In this document: piece after piece, positions 15,311-24,231 of the stretch
Numbering within the stretch: the stretch's first letter is position 1
Layout of the letters: each line of letters starts with the position of its first letter
Assembly: GCA_964373665.1 (NCBI GenBank)
Contig: CAYJVM010000006.1
Coordinates: 1-40,333 of the forward strand
Length of the DNA: 40,333 nt
Source: JACOWB01 sp964373665
Lineage (GTDB): Archaea > Aenigmatarchaeota > Aenigmatarchaeia > CG10238-14 > SCSR01
Reading direction: 5' to 3'
Translations under genes and position numbers: made by a program
Notes under the pieces: model-generated
Databases searched by the model: none
Seen by the model: only the letters and a program-made list of their open reading frames with translations
Told to the model about the DNA's origin: nothing

Positions 15311-15877
15311 ATGATACCCAAGCCTCTGCTAGCATTGATTATACTAATACTAGGCTCTTTGCTATCCGCATTAATCGGCGGAATCAAGCTTGTCTTAATT
15401 TTCATCATGTTCTGGGTGGACAAGACCATTTTCAGCGAACTTAAGATGCCCCTGCATTTCGGAATAGAGCTTTACTCCCTTGCCGCAATCCTGACAGGGA
15501 TAATTTATGGCCCATTGACAGGGTTCCTCTTCGGATTTCTCCTGATGCCTGTGATAGGAGGAATTTTCGACATCTTGTACACAATATCCTCCAGAAGCGG
15601 TTTGCTGGACTCTGGGGTGGAGCCTTTCATACCTTCTTTCGAGTCACTGGTCACAGGTGCAATAGCAGCATTGGCGGCCATGCTCTCGTTTCTTCCATTC
15701 TTGCCCACAGTTGCGCTATGCATGGCGATGCGAGTTTTTGCCATCTCAGCAAAGGACGCGCTTGTTGGCGAACCGATCAATATCGCGGCGCGAATCATCA
15801 ACTTTTCCCTTAACATGATTCTAGCATTCCAGTTCGAATTCCTCTTCATTACAACTCTAGGTCTGAGTCTGGTTTGA
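15311..15877 (+). CDS. Polytopic membrane protein, transporter-component-like
   Basis: 188 residues with about five or six hydrophobic segments. The middle (YSLAAILTGIIYGPLTGFLFG and GGIFDILYTIS) recalls small substrate-binding S components of ECF transporters, but the match is by eye and weak. It follows gatA by 6 bases. Its last 21 bases overlap the convergent GH15 gene. The substrate cannot be read. Confidence 0.55.
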   Translation: MIPKPLLALIILILGSLLSALIGGIKLVLIFIMFWVDKTIFSELKMPLHFGIELYSLAAILTGIIYGPLTGFLFGFLLMPVIGGIFDILYTISSRSGLLDSGVEPFIPSFESLVTGAIAALAAMLSFLPFLPTVALCMAMRVFAISAKDALVGEPINIAARIINFSLNMILAFQFEFLFITTLGLSLV

Positions 15878-17833
15878 CTTTTTTCTTTTCTTCAGGCTGA
15901 TGAACTGTCGAAAGTCGAAAATAACGGAAAGGCCCTTGCCAAAAATTCTCTCCAGACCTTTGCGACCAGTGTCGACGCTCTTCAGGAAAATAGCCAGTGG
16001 CATGTTGAGGATATTGGCAAACTTTAATCTGTTTTCACTGCCCTCCTTAAGCATAATCAATTGTTCGACAAAGCTTGACATGCAGAATGCCTGGGGGAAA
16101 TTTCCATGTTGCGTTCCATTGACTGGATCAAAGTGTTCTGCGGGAAGGTACAGATCGGTGGTGGAGTTTATGCACATCATGATCAGCTCGTTGGCTCTCT
16201 TTAAATTTCCCGCTCTTATGTAATGACTCGCAAGCCACAATGTCGGCAGATAAAATGGAAGAACTGCATTCTCAAACCTTGCAATACCCCCCTTTACGTT
16301 CAACTTTTTTTCCATGAGTTTAACAGTTTTTTTCATTCGACTGTCATTAGGTTTGACAAGGCCATAGTCTTCTACCGCCAAAGCGGAGATATCAACTGGG
16401 GCATCCTCGCCATAGTGTTGAAGAAAAGCCTGCCTCTGCTTGCTCCAACTCTCCATTACAACTTGTTGCTTCAACTCGTCCTTTGTCCTTCTCCATTTCT
16501 CAAACCTCTTTTTGCCTAGTACCTTGGCTATATTTACAGCAGATTCCAAGCCTGCCCAACAGAGAACCTTGCCATAAACATAGTGGCTCTTTTTCTTCCT
16601 CAACTCCCACAAACCGTTTTCTTCCTTGTCGTAATTTTTCGCTATCCAATTGGCAGCCCTCTCTATGTTTTTCCAATGTTCAGCAAGAAACTGTCTGTCT
16701 TTTGTGAACAGGAAATACAAGTAAGTTGCGTAAAGCACACTTCCTTCCGAATCCAATTGAAACTGGCCTTTTGCCGCATTCCCGATAACAATCGATTCGC
16801 CTTTATCGCCTTGTATGTTTTCGACAACTATTTCATCGGGCGGTCGTTTGCCGTCAATCGTGTAAAAGGGCATTCTCCAATGCCCGTCCTTGCCTTGTAT
16901 TTTGTAAAAAAAGTGCAGGATTCTCCTAACTTCCTCGTAATGTCCAGTTAGCAAAAATGCCCTGCAAGCAAAATAACTGTCCCTTATCCAAGTGAATCTA
17001 TAATCCCAATTGTCTGACATGCCAGGATATGCTGGGAATGAGGCGGTTGGTGCTGCCAGTACTGCACCAGTATGCTCGTAAGAAAGCAGCTTTAAAGCAA
17101 GCAATGATCTGTAATACATTTCCTCGAAGCTATTGCTCTTGAACTGCAATTTCCTGCCTCTGTCTATCCAGTTGACCCAGAAATCCTTGCACCTCCCCAA
17201 TTCCTCATCTATGTTCCTGTAGTTCCACCTCTTCATCTGTGAGCGGAGCTTGTTTGCGTCGGTGTCGTAAAATATGACTATCTTGACATCTGTTGAGAGT
17301 CCTGACTTGAGAGGTATGGCATCTATATTCTCACCGAAAAAGGACGCTCCAATGGCAAACTTTTCATGCTCGTATATTATTTCGTTGTCGGCTATGTAAG
17401 TGGATGCCTTAGAGGACTTTACATTTGTCCTGAGCTTCATAGAAATCTCCTTGTCAGTTGCAGAATCGTTCCTGATCGTTATCATCCTAACAATGCATCG
17501 ATCGGGGTTTGGTCCCATGTGCACAGCAGCTATCCACGGCATGAAATCCGTTACCTCCACTTGCATATCCTTCATGGAGAGCTTGGTGACGAGTATGTTC
17601 GTATTTTTTATGTACTCCTGCGAAGAGCTCTGCACCAAAAGCTCCTCGTTGTTTTCCAGAAAAACCATATCCAGATAGTTGCCGTTGACAGGATCTAGTG
17701 CCCTTGAGAGGACAATGAAATCGTCGAACTTGGGCAGGCACAGCCAGTCTATGCTGCCTCTGGGGGATATCAATGCGCAGGTCTCGCCGTTGCCTACTAT
17801 ACCATAGAAGCTTTTCCTATCAGGCATGTTCAT
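15857..17833 (-). CDS. Glycoside hydrolase family 15 protein (glucoamylase/trehalase-like)
   Basis: 658 residues, cytoplasmic (no signal peptide). It opens with the GH15 signature GIVGNGETCALISPRGSIDWLC, followed by a beta-sandwich region, then the (alpha/alpha)6 barrel with SDNWDYRFTWIRDS. Near the C-terminus LPAEHFDP (E566) and GNFPQAF (577-583) match the second catalytic region. In the first catalytic region relatives usually have QLD-x-YGE; here it reads QLDSEGS, so the acid is displaced by two positions. Activity on glucan or trehalose therefore needs testing. Extra basic residues form a long tail (KKRKKS). The gene converges with the membrane protein gene. Confidence 0.82.
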   Translation of the reverse strand: MNMPDRKSFYGIVGNGETCALISPRGSIDWLCLPKFDDFIVLSRALDPVNGNYLDMVFLENNEELLVQSSSQEYIKNTNILVTKLSMKDMQVEVTDFMPWIAAVHMGPNPDRCIVRMITIRNDSATDKEISMKLRTNVKSSKASTYIADNEIIYEHEKFAIGASFFGENIDAIPLKSGLSTDVKIVIFYDTDANKLRSQMKRWNYRNIDEELGRCKDFWVNWIDRGRKLQFKSNSFEEMYYRSLLALKLLSYEHTGAVLAAPTASFPAYPGMSDNWDYRFTWIRDSYFACRAFLLTGHYEEVRRILHFFYKIQGKDGHWRMPFYTIDGKRPPDEIVVENIQGDKGESIVIGNAAKGQFQLDSEGSVLYATYLYFLFTKDRQFLAEHWKNIERAANWIAKNYDKEENGLWELRKKKSHYVYGKVLCWAGLESAVNIAKVLGKKRFEKWRRTKDELKQQVVMESWSKQRQAFLQHYGEDAPVDISALAVEDYGLVKPNDSRMKKTVKLMEKKLNVKGGIARFENAVLPFYLPTLWLASHYIRAGNLKRANELIMMCINSTTDLYLPAEHFDPVNGTQHGNFPQAFCMSSFVEQLIMLKEGSENRLKFANILNMPLAIFLKSVDTGRKGLERIFGKGLSVIFDFRQFISLKKRKKSNQTQT

Positions 17834-17860
17834 TTAATATTTGACGCGAGTTAAATAAAG

Positions 17861-18250
17861 TTAGGATTGTCGGAAGGATTCCAATAAAATATGGGGTTCT
17901 ACGTTGCTTTTATAGTTTTCGAATTCAATGTTAGGTACACGACCTCTCACTGTCCTATAACTTCTAAAAAGCTGGTTACCGTCCAGGCCTTTGCTTCGGA
18001 CTTGTCTTCGGTAAACTTCAGTTAAAACTCTGACAGCAAGCTTCTCCATATTAGAATATGTGCCAAATCTTCTTTCGGCATTCCCACGGATCTTGGTCGC
18101 GCGACTGCCCTCATCATACAATTCCTCTGGAACGTGTTCGTCTATAAACTCCTTAACATCCTCCCTGCCGATTGCGTCAGCGTTCCCTCTAATAGTGTAC
18201 AGATTATCAAAAAGATCATGCAAGGCTTGCGTTACTGGGTCAGGTTCCAT
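17861..18250 (-). CDS. Hypothetical protein downstream of nreA
   Basis: 129 residues from ATG 18250, which has AGTGAT upstream; GTG 18259 is an alternative. Soluble, charged and helical, with two RGNA repeats (IRGNADAIG, IRGNAERRFG). No recognised family. It is 43 bases after the nreA stop on the same strand, so it is probably cotranscribed. Confidence 0.5.
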   Translation of the reverse strand: MEPDPVTQALHDLFDNLYTIRGNADAIGREDVKEFIDEHVPEELYDEGSRATKIRGNAERRFGTYSNMEKLAVRVLTEVYRRQVRSKGLDGNQLFRSYRTVRGRVPNIEFENYKSNVEPHILLESFRQS

Positions 18251-18292
18251 GTTAATCACTCAAATGCAGTATTTTAGCGATTTAAAGATATC

Positions 18293-19447
18293 TCATGCCT
18301 TCATAAAGCTGGTTAGAGAAGACTGGCGAAGCAACGCGCTTTTCTGCCTGTACCTGTGGAATGGCAGCCAAAGCTTGCGGGAAACGCATTTCAATGCGGA
18401 TTCCATGTCCCAGAATTGAAGGGGCTTGCTCCTCAAAGATTCTCTAACGCTTTCGCGCACAAGCCACACCCCAGTCGGGATGTATCCAGGATAGCTTTCC
18501 CTGAAGACTATGACACCAGCCTGCGTTTTCATCTCTTCCAGCTTTTCCAGCACTGCAAGTCTTGTCGAGTAATAGCAACCTCCAATAGATGCATATTCCT
18601 TCCTGCCCTTGTATGATTCCCAATCGGAGAACAGGATCCTTTCATTTCCCATGACCTTGATGAAGGCCTCTAGGAACTCGTACTGCCATGCGGTCGGCGT
18701 CAGAAGGATCGCAAAATAATTGTTGAACACCTTTACCTCGTAAAGCTGGTAGTGGTCTATGACAGGATATGCTTTTACGCTTTCAAGCATATGCAGCGAC
18801 ACAGTATCGTCGACAGCAGTGATGCTCCATCTTGTGGGCACCATTTTCCTGTTTTTTTCCATGCCGAATGTCCCTATGCTCAAGGCTTTCTGTATTGCCG
18901 TCACCATCAAGCCCTTTTCATAAAGACCTATCACAGCGTCCCTTGCCTTGAGGTCAGTATCGTAATAAGCCTTTTCCATCTGCATGTCCCAATGCACATT
19001 CTCGTTCAACTTGAACCCTTTCAATAGCGCGCTGGGGCCGAATGGCTGGATGTCCTCGTGGAAGAACACGCCACGAGGCTTTTTCTTGAACTCGGCGTCC
19101 ATTTCAGGCGAGTTTTTCGCCAAAGCTATCTCCTGCAGGGACCTGACAGGCTTGGTATTCACATCATTCACGTTCACAAGCTCCTTGCCGCGGACAAGGT
19201 TAAGACGGAAATTAATAACATCCTGGATTGTCTTCCCGCCGCTGAGCCATTCTTCAGGCGTATCCATAATCTGCGTGTTGCCGTGCACAGGCGGTATCAT
19301 AGGACCAACGAAAACCTTGGGGTAGTTCCATTTACCCACAAATATTGCAGGGGGAGAGGCTCCGGAAATGCTTTCCCCCACTTCCACAGACTTGAACTGC
19401 ATCTTTGAGTACAATCGGTTGAGGTAAGCGGCCTTGCCTTTAATCAT
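18293..19447 (-). CDS. nreA: DNA repair protein NreA-like, with PIP box
   Basis: 384 residues of the archaeal NreA family (DUF650/DUF651). The core SGASPPAIFVGKWNYPKVFVGPM, followed by DTPEEWL and later FGPSALLKGFKL, is characteristic. The C-terminus ends QSSLTSFM (Q375, L378, F381), a PCNA-interacting PIP box as described for NreA. The N-terminal zinc-finger cysteines usual in the family appear replaced: KGKAAYLNRLYSK has N and S where C is expected. Predicted role: a PCNA-linked response to DNA damage. Cotranscription with the downstream hypothetical is likely. Confidence 0.88.
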   Translation of the reverse strand: MIKGKAAYLNRLYSKMQFKSVEVGESISGASPPAIFVGKWNYPKVFVGPMIPPVHGNTQIMDTPEEWLSGGKTIQDVINFRLNLVRGKELVNVNDVNTKPVRSLQEIALAKNSPEMDAEFKKKPRGVFFHEDIQPFGPSALLKGFKLNENVHWDMQMEKAYYDTDLKARDAVIGLYEKGLMVTAIQKALSIGTFGMEKNRKMVPTRWSITAVDDTVSLHMLESVKAYPVIDHYQLYEVKVFNNYFAILLTPTAWQYEFLEAFIKVMGNERILFSDWESYKGRKEYASIGGCYYSTRLAVLEKLEEMKTQAGVIVFRESYPGYIPTGVWLVRESVRESLRSKPLQFWDMESALKCVSRKLWLPFHRYRQKSALLRQSSLTSFMKA

Positions 19448-19535
19448 GATATAAAAGAGCCTTGGTTTCAGAAATAGTTAACCCGAGTAAATTTCCCTAA
19501 TCGTAGTTTTGTGTAGCATGTGCTAAAATGGGTGG

Positions 19536-19574
19536 CTTGATACACAGAATTGGGACCGCAGAAATCGTATCAAG
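19536..19574. promoter_or_regulatory. Inverted repeat between nreA and the deaminase gene
   Basis: Perfect 8-bp arms CTTGATAC (19536-19543) and GTATCAAG (19567-19574), 23 bases apart, in the divergent intergenic region. The right arm lies about 20 bases before the deaminase start. It could be a regulator site or an mRNA hairpin. Confidence 0.4.
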
Positions 19575-19592
19575 TGACCACGATTATTATAT

Positions 19593-19991
19593 ATGATGCG
19601 AATAAGCGACACAGTGTTGATTGAAAAGGCAAAATCCGTGATAAAACCAAGGAAGAGTGCTACAGGACGACTTATTGCAGATGTTGGAGCAGCACTGGTT
19701 ACAAATAAAGGCAATATTTATCTAGGTGTGTGCATTGACACTGATGAAGGAGAGGGGTTTGGAGCAGAGCAGCATGCCATTGCAGCCATGGTAACAGCTG
19801 GTGAATCAAAAATTAAAAAAATCGTGGCTGTTTGGAAAGACGGAACAATTATCCCTCCATGTGGAAAATGTAGGGAGCTGATCTGGCAAATCGATAAAGA
19901 AAACTGGGACACCGAAGTAATTGTAAGAAAAGATAAAGTAGTCAAACTTAAAGAACTACTCCCGTATCATTGGCATAATCCAAATTTTTGA
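19593..19991 (+). CDS. Cytidine/blasticidin deaminase-like protein with altered zinc site
   Basis: 132 residues of the CDA fold. The second motif PPCGKCRELI (C90, C93) is intact, and the catalytic glutamate is E59 in GFGAEQHA. The expected zinc ligand before it (Cys or His in C/H-A-E) is Gly57. Without a replacement ligand, such as the nearby His61, zinc binding would be impaired. It diverges from nreA and lies 68 bases upstream of a DEAD-box gene. Deamination of cytidine or a related base is the family function; activity here is uncertain. Confidence 0.72.
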   Translation: MMRISDTVLIEKAKSVIKPRKSATGRLIADVGAALVTNKGNIYLGVCIDTDEGEGFGAEQHAIAAMVTAGESKIKKIVAVWKDGTIIPPCGKCRELIWQIDKENWDTEVIVRKDKVVKLKELLPYHWHNPNF

Positions 19992-20059
19992 GTTAATAGT
20001 GACTTCACAAAAAACCCTAATCACCAAACATTTAAAAGCAGACATTTAATTCAATCTGT

Positions 20060-21280
20060 ATGAATACGAAAATCATAACTCTGACGCCCGAGTTCGAAAA
20101 GGCTGTAATGGACCTCGGCTTTGACGAGTTCACGGAAATACAGGAAAAGTGCATCCCGCTTATACAGGAAGGGAAGGATATCGTAGGATTATCACACACA
20201 GGCTCCGGCAAGACTGCCGCATTCGGCTTTCCCACGCTTGAAAAAGTAACGCCAGGAAAGGGCATACAATTGCTAGTTATCGTCCCGACAAGAGAGCTTT
20301 GCAACCAGATCGGCAGGGAGTTCAAAAAGTTCACCAAATACAGAAAGACGTATATTGTAGAAGTTTATGGCGGGGTTTCCATAAGTCCGCAGATAGAGCA
20401 CATGAGGCATGCAGATGTCGTGGTAGGCACCCCCGGACGGCTGCTCGACCACCTGTCAAGAGGCACGTTCGATACAAGGAACATAAGGATACTCGTTCTG
20501 GACGAGGCTGACAAGATGTTTGACATGGGTTTCATCGACGACATACAGCTTATAGTATCTCGCCTGCCCAAATGCCAGAAGCTCCTGTTCGGCGCGACAA
20601 TGCCGAAGGAGATAATGAAACTCGTCGACAAGTACATGAACAACCCGGAAAAGGTGAAGATGCCCACATATGTCGACAAGAGCAAGCTTATGCAGCACTA
20701 TTACGACGTGAGGAGGGAGGACAAGTTTTCGCTGCTTGTGCATACTGTAAAGCAGGCTGATGGACTGGTGATTGTTTTTTGCGGCAGCAGGCGGATGGTC
20801 GATGTCGTGAACAGGAATCTGAGCGATCACGGGATAAAGGCGATGGCCCTGCACGGCGGAATGGAGCAGGGAAGAAGGAACAGTGTCATGGAAGCGTTCC
20901 ATCAGGGGCGGATAGACGCCCTGATAGCAACTGATGTTGCGGCAAGAGGATTGGATATAAAGAACGTAAACCTTATAATAAACTATGATCTGCCAAAAAC
21001 TTCTGTAGAATACGTTCATAGAATAGGCAGGACAGCAAGAGTGGGGCGCGAAGGCAAGGTCATATCATTGTTGACACGTGAAGACCATGGAAATTTCAAG
21101 GCGGTCCTTCAGGATAGGTCTCTTCTAGTTCACAAGTTGGACACGCCGCACTTTGAGCGTCTGAGATTCATTATGATGGCGCAGCGCAACCACGAACAGC
21201 AGAGAAGATTCTCGGGACCGCAAAGGAGATTCCCAGGGCAACGTGGAGGACATCGCGGAAGGTTCCATAGAAGGCACTAA
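20060..21280 (+). CDS. DEAD-box ATP-dependent RNA helicase
   Basis: 406 residues. Motif Q region TEIQEKCIP, motif I SHTGSGKT (45-52), Ia PTRELC, Ib GTPGRLLDH, II LDEADKM, III GAT (usually SAT), then DVAARGLDIKNV and HRIGRTAR. The C-terminus is short and Arg/Gly-rich (RRFSGPQRRFPGQRGG), an RNA-binding tail typical of cold-shock or ribosome-assembly helicases. An AT-rich element about 25 bases before the ATG suggests a leaderless mRNA. Predicted role: remodelling rRNA or mRNA structure. Confidence 0.93.
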   Translation: MNTKIITLTPEFEKAVMDLGFDEFTEIQEKCIPLIQEGKDIVGLSHTGSGKTAAFGFPTLEKVTPGKGIQLLVIVPTRELCNQIGREFKKFTKYRKTYIVEVYGGVSISPQIEHMRHADVVVGTPGRLLDHLSRGTFDTRNIRILVLDEADKMFDMGFIDDIQLIVSRLPKCQKLLFGATMPKEIMKLVDKYMNNPEKVKMPTYVDKSKLMQHYYDVRREDKFSLLVHTVKQADGLVIVFCGSRRMVDVVNRNLSDHGIKAMALHGGMEQGRRNSVMEAFHQGRIDALIATDVAARGLDIKNVNLIINYDLPKTSVEYVHRIGRTARVGREGKVISLLTREDHGNFKAVLQDRSLLVHKLDTPHFERLRFIMMAQRNHEQQRRFSGPQRRFPGQRGGHRGRFHRRH

Positions 21281-21312
21281 CACGTTAATATTGCCGACTG
21301 CAATTTAATTCT

Positions 21313-22080
21313 ATGAATTATTCAAAGGAGCTAAAGCTTGCGACAATGGCTGTCAAGTCTGCAGGCGCCATACTCACCAAGCGCTTCAAAATGAAGCACA
21401 AGATAAGCTTCAAAACAGAGCGCGAGGAGGTTACTGAAGCGGACAAGCTTGCTGAAAAGAAAATCCTTTCTATCTTGAGGAAATCCGAGCATGGCATACT
21501 CTCGGAGGAAGCCGGTCGGATACGCTCTAGCGCAGTCGAATGGGTGGTTGATCCTTTGGATGGAACTACTAACTACTCCATCGGCATACCGTTCTTCAAT
21601 TCTGCTGTCGCGCTTGTCGTTGATGGAAAGCCTGTAGTAGGCGCTGTTTATTCTCCTATAACAAACGAGCTATTCACTGCTATGGAAGGAAAGGGGGCGT
21701 ATCTGAACGGCAGAAGAATTCATGTCAAAGACCAAAGCAAATTGGAAAAATCAATCGTTACGTTCTGCCACAGCTCGACGCCTGAAGGCATGACGCGGAA
21801 CATAAAAGTGTACAAGAGATTGAAGGAAAAGTTCAGGGTTTTCTACCAGCCTAGATCTGGGAATTTAGAGATGGCTTTAATAGCTGCTGGAAGGATACAT
21901 GGATTCATCAGCAACAACGCAAAGCCGTGGGACTCGGCATGCGGCACAATAATGGTAAGGGAGGCCAGAGGCCTGGTGACCGACTTTAAAGGAAAACAGT
22001 GGAATATGCAATCCAAGGACCTGTTGACTGCGGGGAAGAGCTTGCATTTTAAATTGTTGAAAACAATAAATGGTATTTAA
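21313..22080 (+). CDS. suhB: Inositol monophosphatase / archaeal fructose-1,6-bisphosphatase
   Basis: 255 residues, lithium-sensitive phosphatase superfamily. The metal-binding motifs are complete: LSEE (65-66), DPLDGTTN (80-87) and PWDSA (W206, D207). Archaeal members often act on both inositol phosphates and fructose-1,6-bisphosphate, so the substrate is open. The stop codon overlaps the gatB start (TAATG), so the two are translated from one mRNA. Confidence 0.9.
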   Translation: MNYSKELKLATMAVKSAGAILTKRFKMKHKISFKTEREEVTEADKLAEKKILSILRKSEHGILSEEAGRIRSSAVEWVVDPLDGTTNYSIGIPFFNSAVALVVDGKPVVGAVYSPITNELFTAMEGKGAYLNGRRIHVKDQSKLEKSIVTFCHSSTPEGMTRNIKVYKRLKEKFRVFYQPRSGNLEMALIAAGRIHGFISNNAKPWDSACGTIMVREARGLVTDFKGKQWNMQSKDLLTAGKSLHFKLLKTINGI

Positions 22081-23477
22081 TGAAAGCAAAAATTGGTTTG
22101 GAAGTGCACGTCCATTTGCTGTCGAAAAGCAAGCTGTTCTGCAGTTCACCTGCGGACTATGAGGACAAGGAACCAAACGAGAATGTATGCCCAATTTGCC
22201 TTGGACTGCCTGGATCAAAGCCTGCTCTGAACAAGAAAGTTGTTGAATCTGCTACGATGGTAGCTCGCGCTTTGAACTGCCAGGTCTCGCCTACAATGTT
22301 CTTCTCCCGCAAGAGCTATTTTTACCCGGACATGCCGAAGAATTTTCAGATTACTCAGTATGAGATACCGATTGCGACCAATGGAGAGCTTGGTGTCGGA
22401 GGCAAGAAGATTAGGATACGCAGGATACAGATAGAGGAGGATCCAGGGAAGCTGGTTCATGTCGGCGGCAGCATCACAAGCGCCAAGTACGTCCTTGTGG
22501 ACTATAATCGTGCAGGCATACCGCTGGTTGAGATCGTCACTGAACCGGATTTCGAAGACGTAAGGCAAGTCCGCGAATTCCTTTCCAAGCTGCAATCCAT
22601 ACTGGAACATTTGGAAGTTTACGACCCATCTAAAGAGGCGTCTTTAAGAGTCGACGCGAATGTCTCAATCGACGGAGGAATAAGAGTTGAGATAAAGAAC
22701 ATAACGGGATTCGCAAGCGTGGAAAAAGCCATAAGCTACGAGATTGTTAGGCAGGAGAATCTTGTGAGGATGGGAATGCAAGTTGCAATGGAGACAAGGC
22801 ACTTTGACGAGAACACAAAGATGACAGTGTCTTTGAGGAAGAAGGAGACGGAAGAGGACTATGGCTATATATTCGAGCCGGACTTGCCGGAGTTCAACAT
22901 ATCTGGAAAGCAGGTTGCGTCAATAGAGAAGCAAATGCCAGAGCTACCGGATGCTAGGGTGAAGAGATTTGTCAAGTCGTACAAGATCCCTGAGAATCAG
23001 GCGCAGATAATTGTTTATACTGACAAGGCATTGGCAGACTTTTTTGAAGAATGCGTAAAACTGTTCAAGAAACCAAACTTTGTTTCTAGATGGGTTGTCA
23101 CTGATTTACTGAAAGTTTTGAACTGGAATAGTCTTACTATCAAAAAGTCAAAAGTCACGCCTAGAATATTCACCGAGTTCTTAAAATCTATGGACGACGG
23201 TGATATAACAGAAAGATTGGGTAAAGAATTGATTAAAGACTTGGTTCCTACAGGAAAATCAGTCAAAGAATTGATTATTGAGAAAGGATTGCCGAAAGGG
23301 ATAGATTTGGAAGCTGCTGTTAAAGATGTTATTAAAGAAAATAAAAAGGCCGTGGACGATTATAAAGCCGGAAATGAGAAATCTGTCCAGTTCTTAATAG
23401 GACAAGTTCTTAAGAAAACCAAGGCTTCTGGGGACCCCAACAAGATAATGGAGCTAATCAAAAAACTTATTAAATGA
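22080..23477 (+). CDS. gatB: Asp/Glu-tRNA amidotransferase subunit B
   Basis: 465 residues. GatB activates the misacylated Asp or Glu on the tRNA and amidates it with ammonia from GatA. It opens with KIGLEVHVHL. The zinc-binding region has CSSPADY...NVCPICLGLPGSKP, followed by SRKSYFYPDMPKNFQITQYE and YNRAGIPLVEIVTEPDF, all standard. The C-terminal helical tail domain for tRNA binding is present. It overlaps suhB by one base and ends 22 bases before tRNA-Asn, a natural substrate. Confidence 0.95.
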   Translation: MKAKIGLEVHVHLLSKSKLFCSSPADYEDKEPNENVCPICLGLPGSKPALNKKVVESATMVARALNCQVSPTMFFSRKSYFYPDMPKNFQITQYEIPIATNGELGVGGKKIRIRRIQIEEDPGKLVHVGGSITSAKYVLVDYNRAGIPLVEIVTEPDFEDVRQVREFLSKLQSILEHLEVYDPSKEASLRVDANVSIDGGIRVEIKNITGFASVEKAISYEIVRQENLVRMGMQVAMETRHFDENTKMTVSLRKKETEEDYGYIFEPDLPEFNISGKQVASIEKQMPELPDARVKRFVKSYKIPENQAQIIVYTDKALADFFEECVKLFKKPNFVSRWVVTDLLKVLNWNSLTIKKSKVTPRIFTEFLKSMDDGDITERLGKELIKDLVPTGKSVKELIIEKGLPKGIDLEAAVKDVIKENKKAVDDYKAGNEKSVQFLIGQVLKKTKASGDPNKIMELIKKLIK

Positions 23478-23499
23478 ACTATTATTAATTCTTTACTAG

Positions 23500-23591
23500 G
23501 CCCTAGTAGCTCAGCAGGTAGAGCAACACTCTTCGAAAGAAGGTTGATGCTGTTAACGTGGAGGTCCGCGGTTCGAGTCCGCGCTAGGGCG
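23500..23591 (+). tRNA. tRNA-Asn (anticodon GUU) with a non-canonical intron
   Basis: 92-nt gene. Acceptor stem GCCCTAG/CTAGGGC with discriminator G, D arm GCTC-AGCAGGTA-GAGC, T arm CGCGG-TTCGAGT-CCGCG. A 19-nt insertion splits the 5' strand of the anticodon stem at position 30/31. Without it the stem is CACG/CGTG plus an A-G opposition at 27-43, around loop CTGTTAA with anticodon GTT. The mature RNA is 73 nt. It directly follows gatB. Confidence 0.9.
23530..23548 (+). other. tRNA-Asn intron, position 30/31
   Basis: Textbook BHB. Central helix CAAC (exon)/GTTG (intron). The 5' bulge is ACT (cut AC^T) and the 3' bulge is ATG (cut AT^G). The inner helix is CTTC-GAAA-GAAG with a GNRA loop. The cuts restore the anticodon stem exactly. 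Confidence 0.9.
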
Positions 23592-23592
23592 C

Positions 23593-24225
23593 TCACTTTG
23601 CTATAACGTACAAGTCCACGCTAATTTCCTTCCTAGGCTTGTCATGGAACTTGAATGTGTGTGGCATCATGAATTTGTATGGCATAATCTTATCAACCCT
23701 GCCACCTCTACTTGAGACAAAGTTACTTATGAATTCTCTAGTCTTCTCATAGCCGTTTTTATGCAGCGTATACACCTTATTGCCACATTCAAGCGCCTTT
23801 TCCAGGAAGACTCTATCAGCATTCGCTTTCTGTATTCCGAACGGCGGATTCTGAATAACAGTGTCGCATTTGCCTGTAAATTCTGCAATCTCTGAACAGA
23901 CAAATTTTATATTCCCGTTGAATGGCTCCCCGCCTAAAAGGGAAAACAAAGAATGCATGTTTTCTTCTGCGGTGTCAATAACCGCGTCATCCGCATCAAC
24001 AGCAACGACTTCCTTAGCGCCCATCAACAAAGCACCTAAAGCCAGTCTTCCAGTGCCGCATCCCAGGTCATACACAACCTTGCCTTCTATGTCCCCGCTT
24101 ATAGTCGCCAAATTCAAAATTTCGGCAGCCAAATCAGACGGTATAGTATACTGTTCTAGTGAAGGTTTAGGTTTCTGCGTAGACTTTAATTTCGAGAGGA
24201 TTATTTCAAGCTGTTTCTTGTTCAT
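23593..24225 (-). CDS. METTL5-like RNA N6-adenine methyltransferase
   Basis: 210 residues, class I methyltransferase with VVYDLGCGTGRLALGALLMGA (motif I) and the catalytic NPPF (126-129) for amino-group methylation. The C-terminus ...YKFHDKPRKEISVDLYVI is typical of METTL5 and archaeal COG2263 homologues, which methylate a single adenine in small-subunit rRNA in eukaryotes. The archaeal target is inferred by homology. It converges with tRNA-Asn (2-base gap). Confidence 0.88.
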   Translation of the reverse strand: MNKKQLEIILSKLKSTQKPKPSLEQYTIPSDLAAEILNLATISGDIEGKVVYDLGCGTGRLALGALLMGAKEVVAVDADDAVIDTAEENMHSLFSLLGGEPFNGNIKFVCSEIAEFTGKCDTVIQNPPFGIQKANADRVFLEKALECGNKVYTLHKNGYEKTREFISNFVSSRGGRVDKIMPYKFMMPHTFKFHDKPRKEISVDLYVIAK

Positions 24226-24231
24226 AAAATC

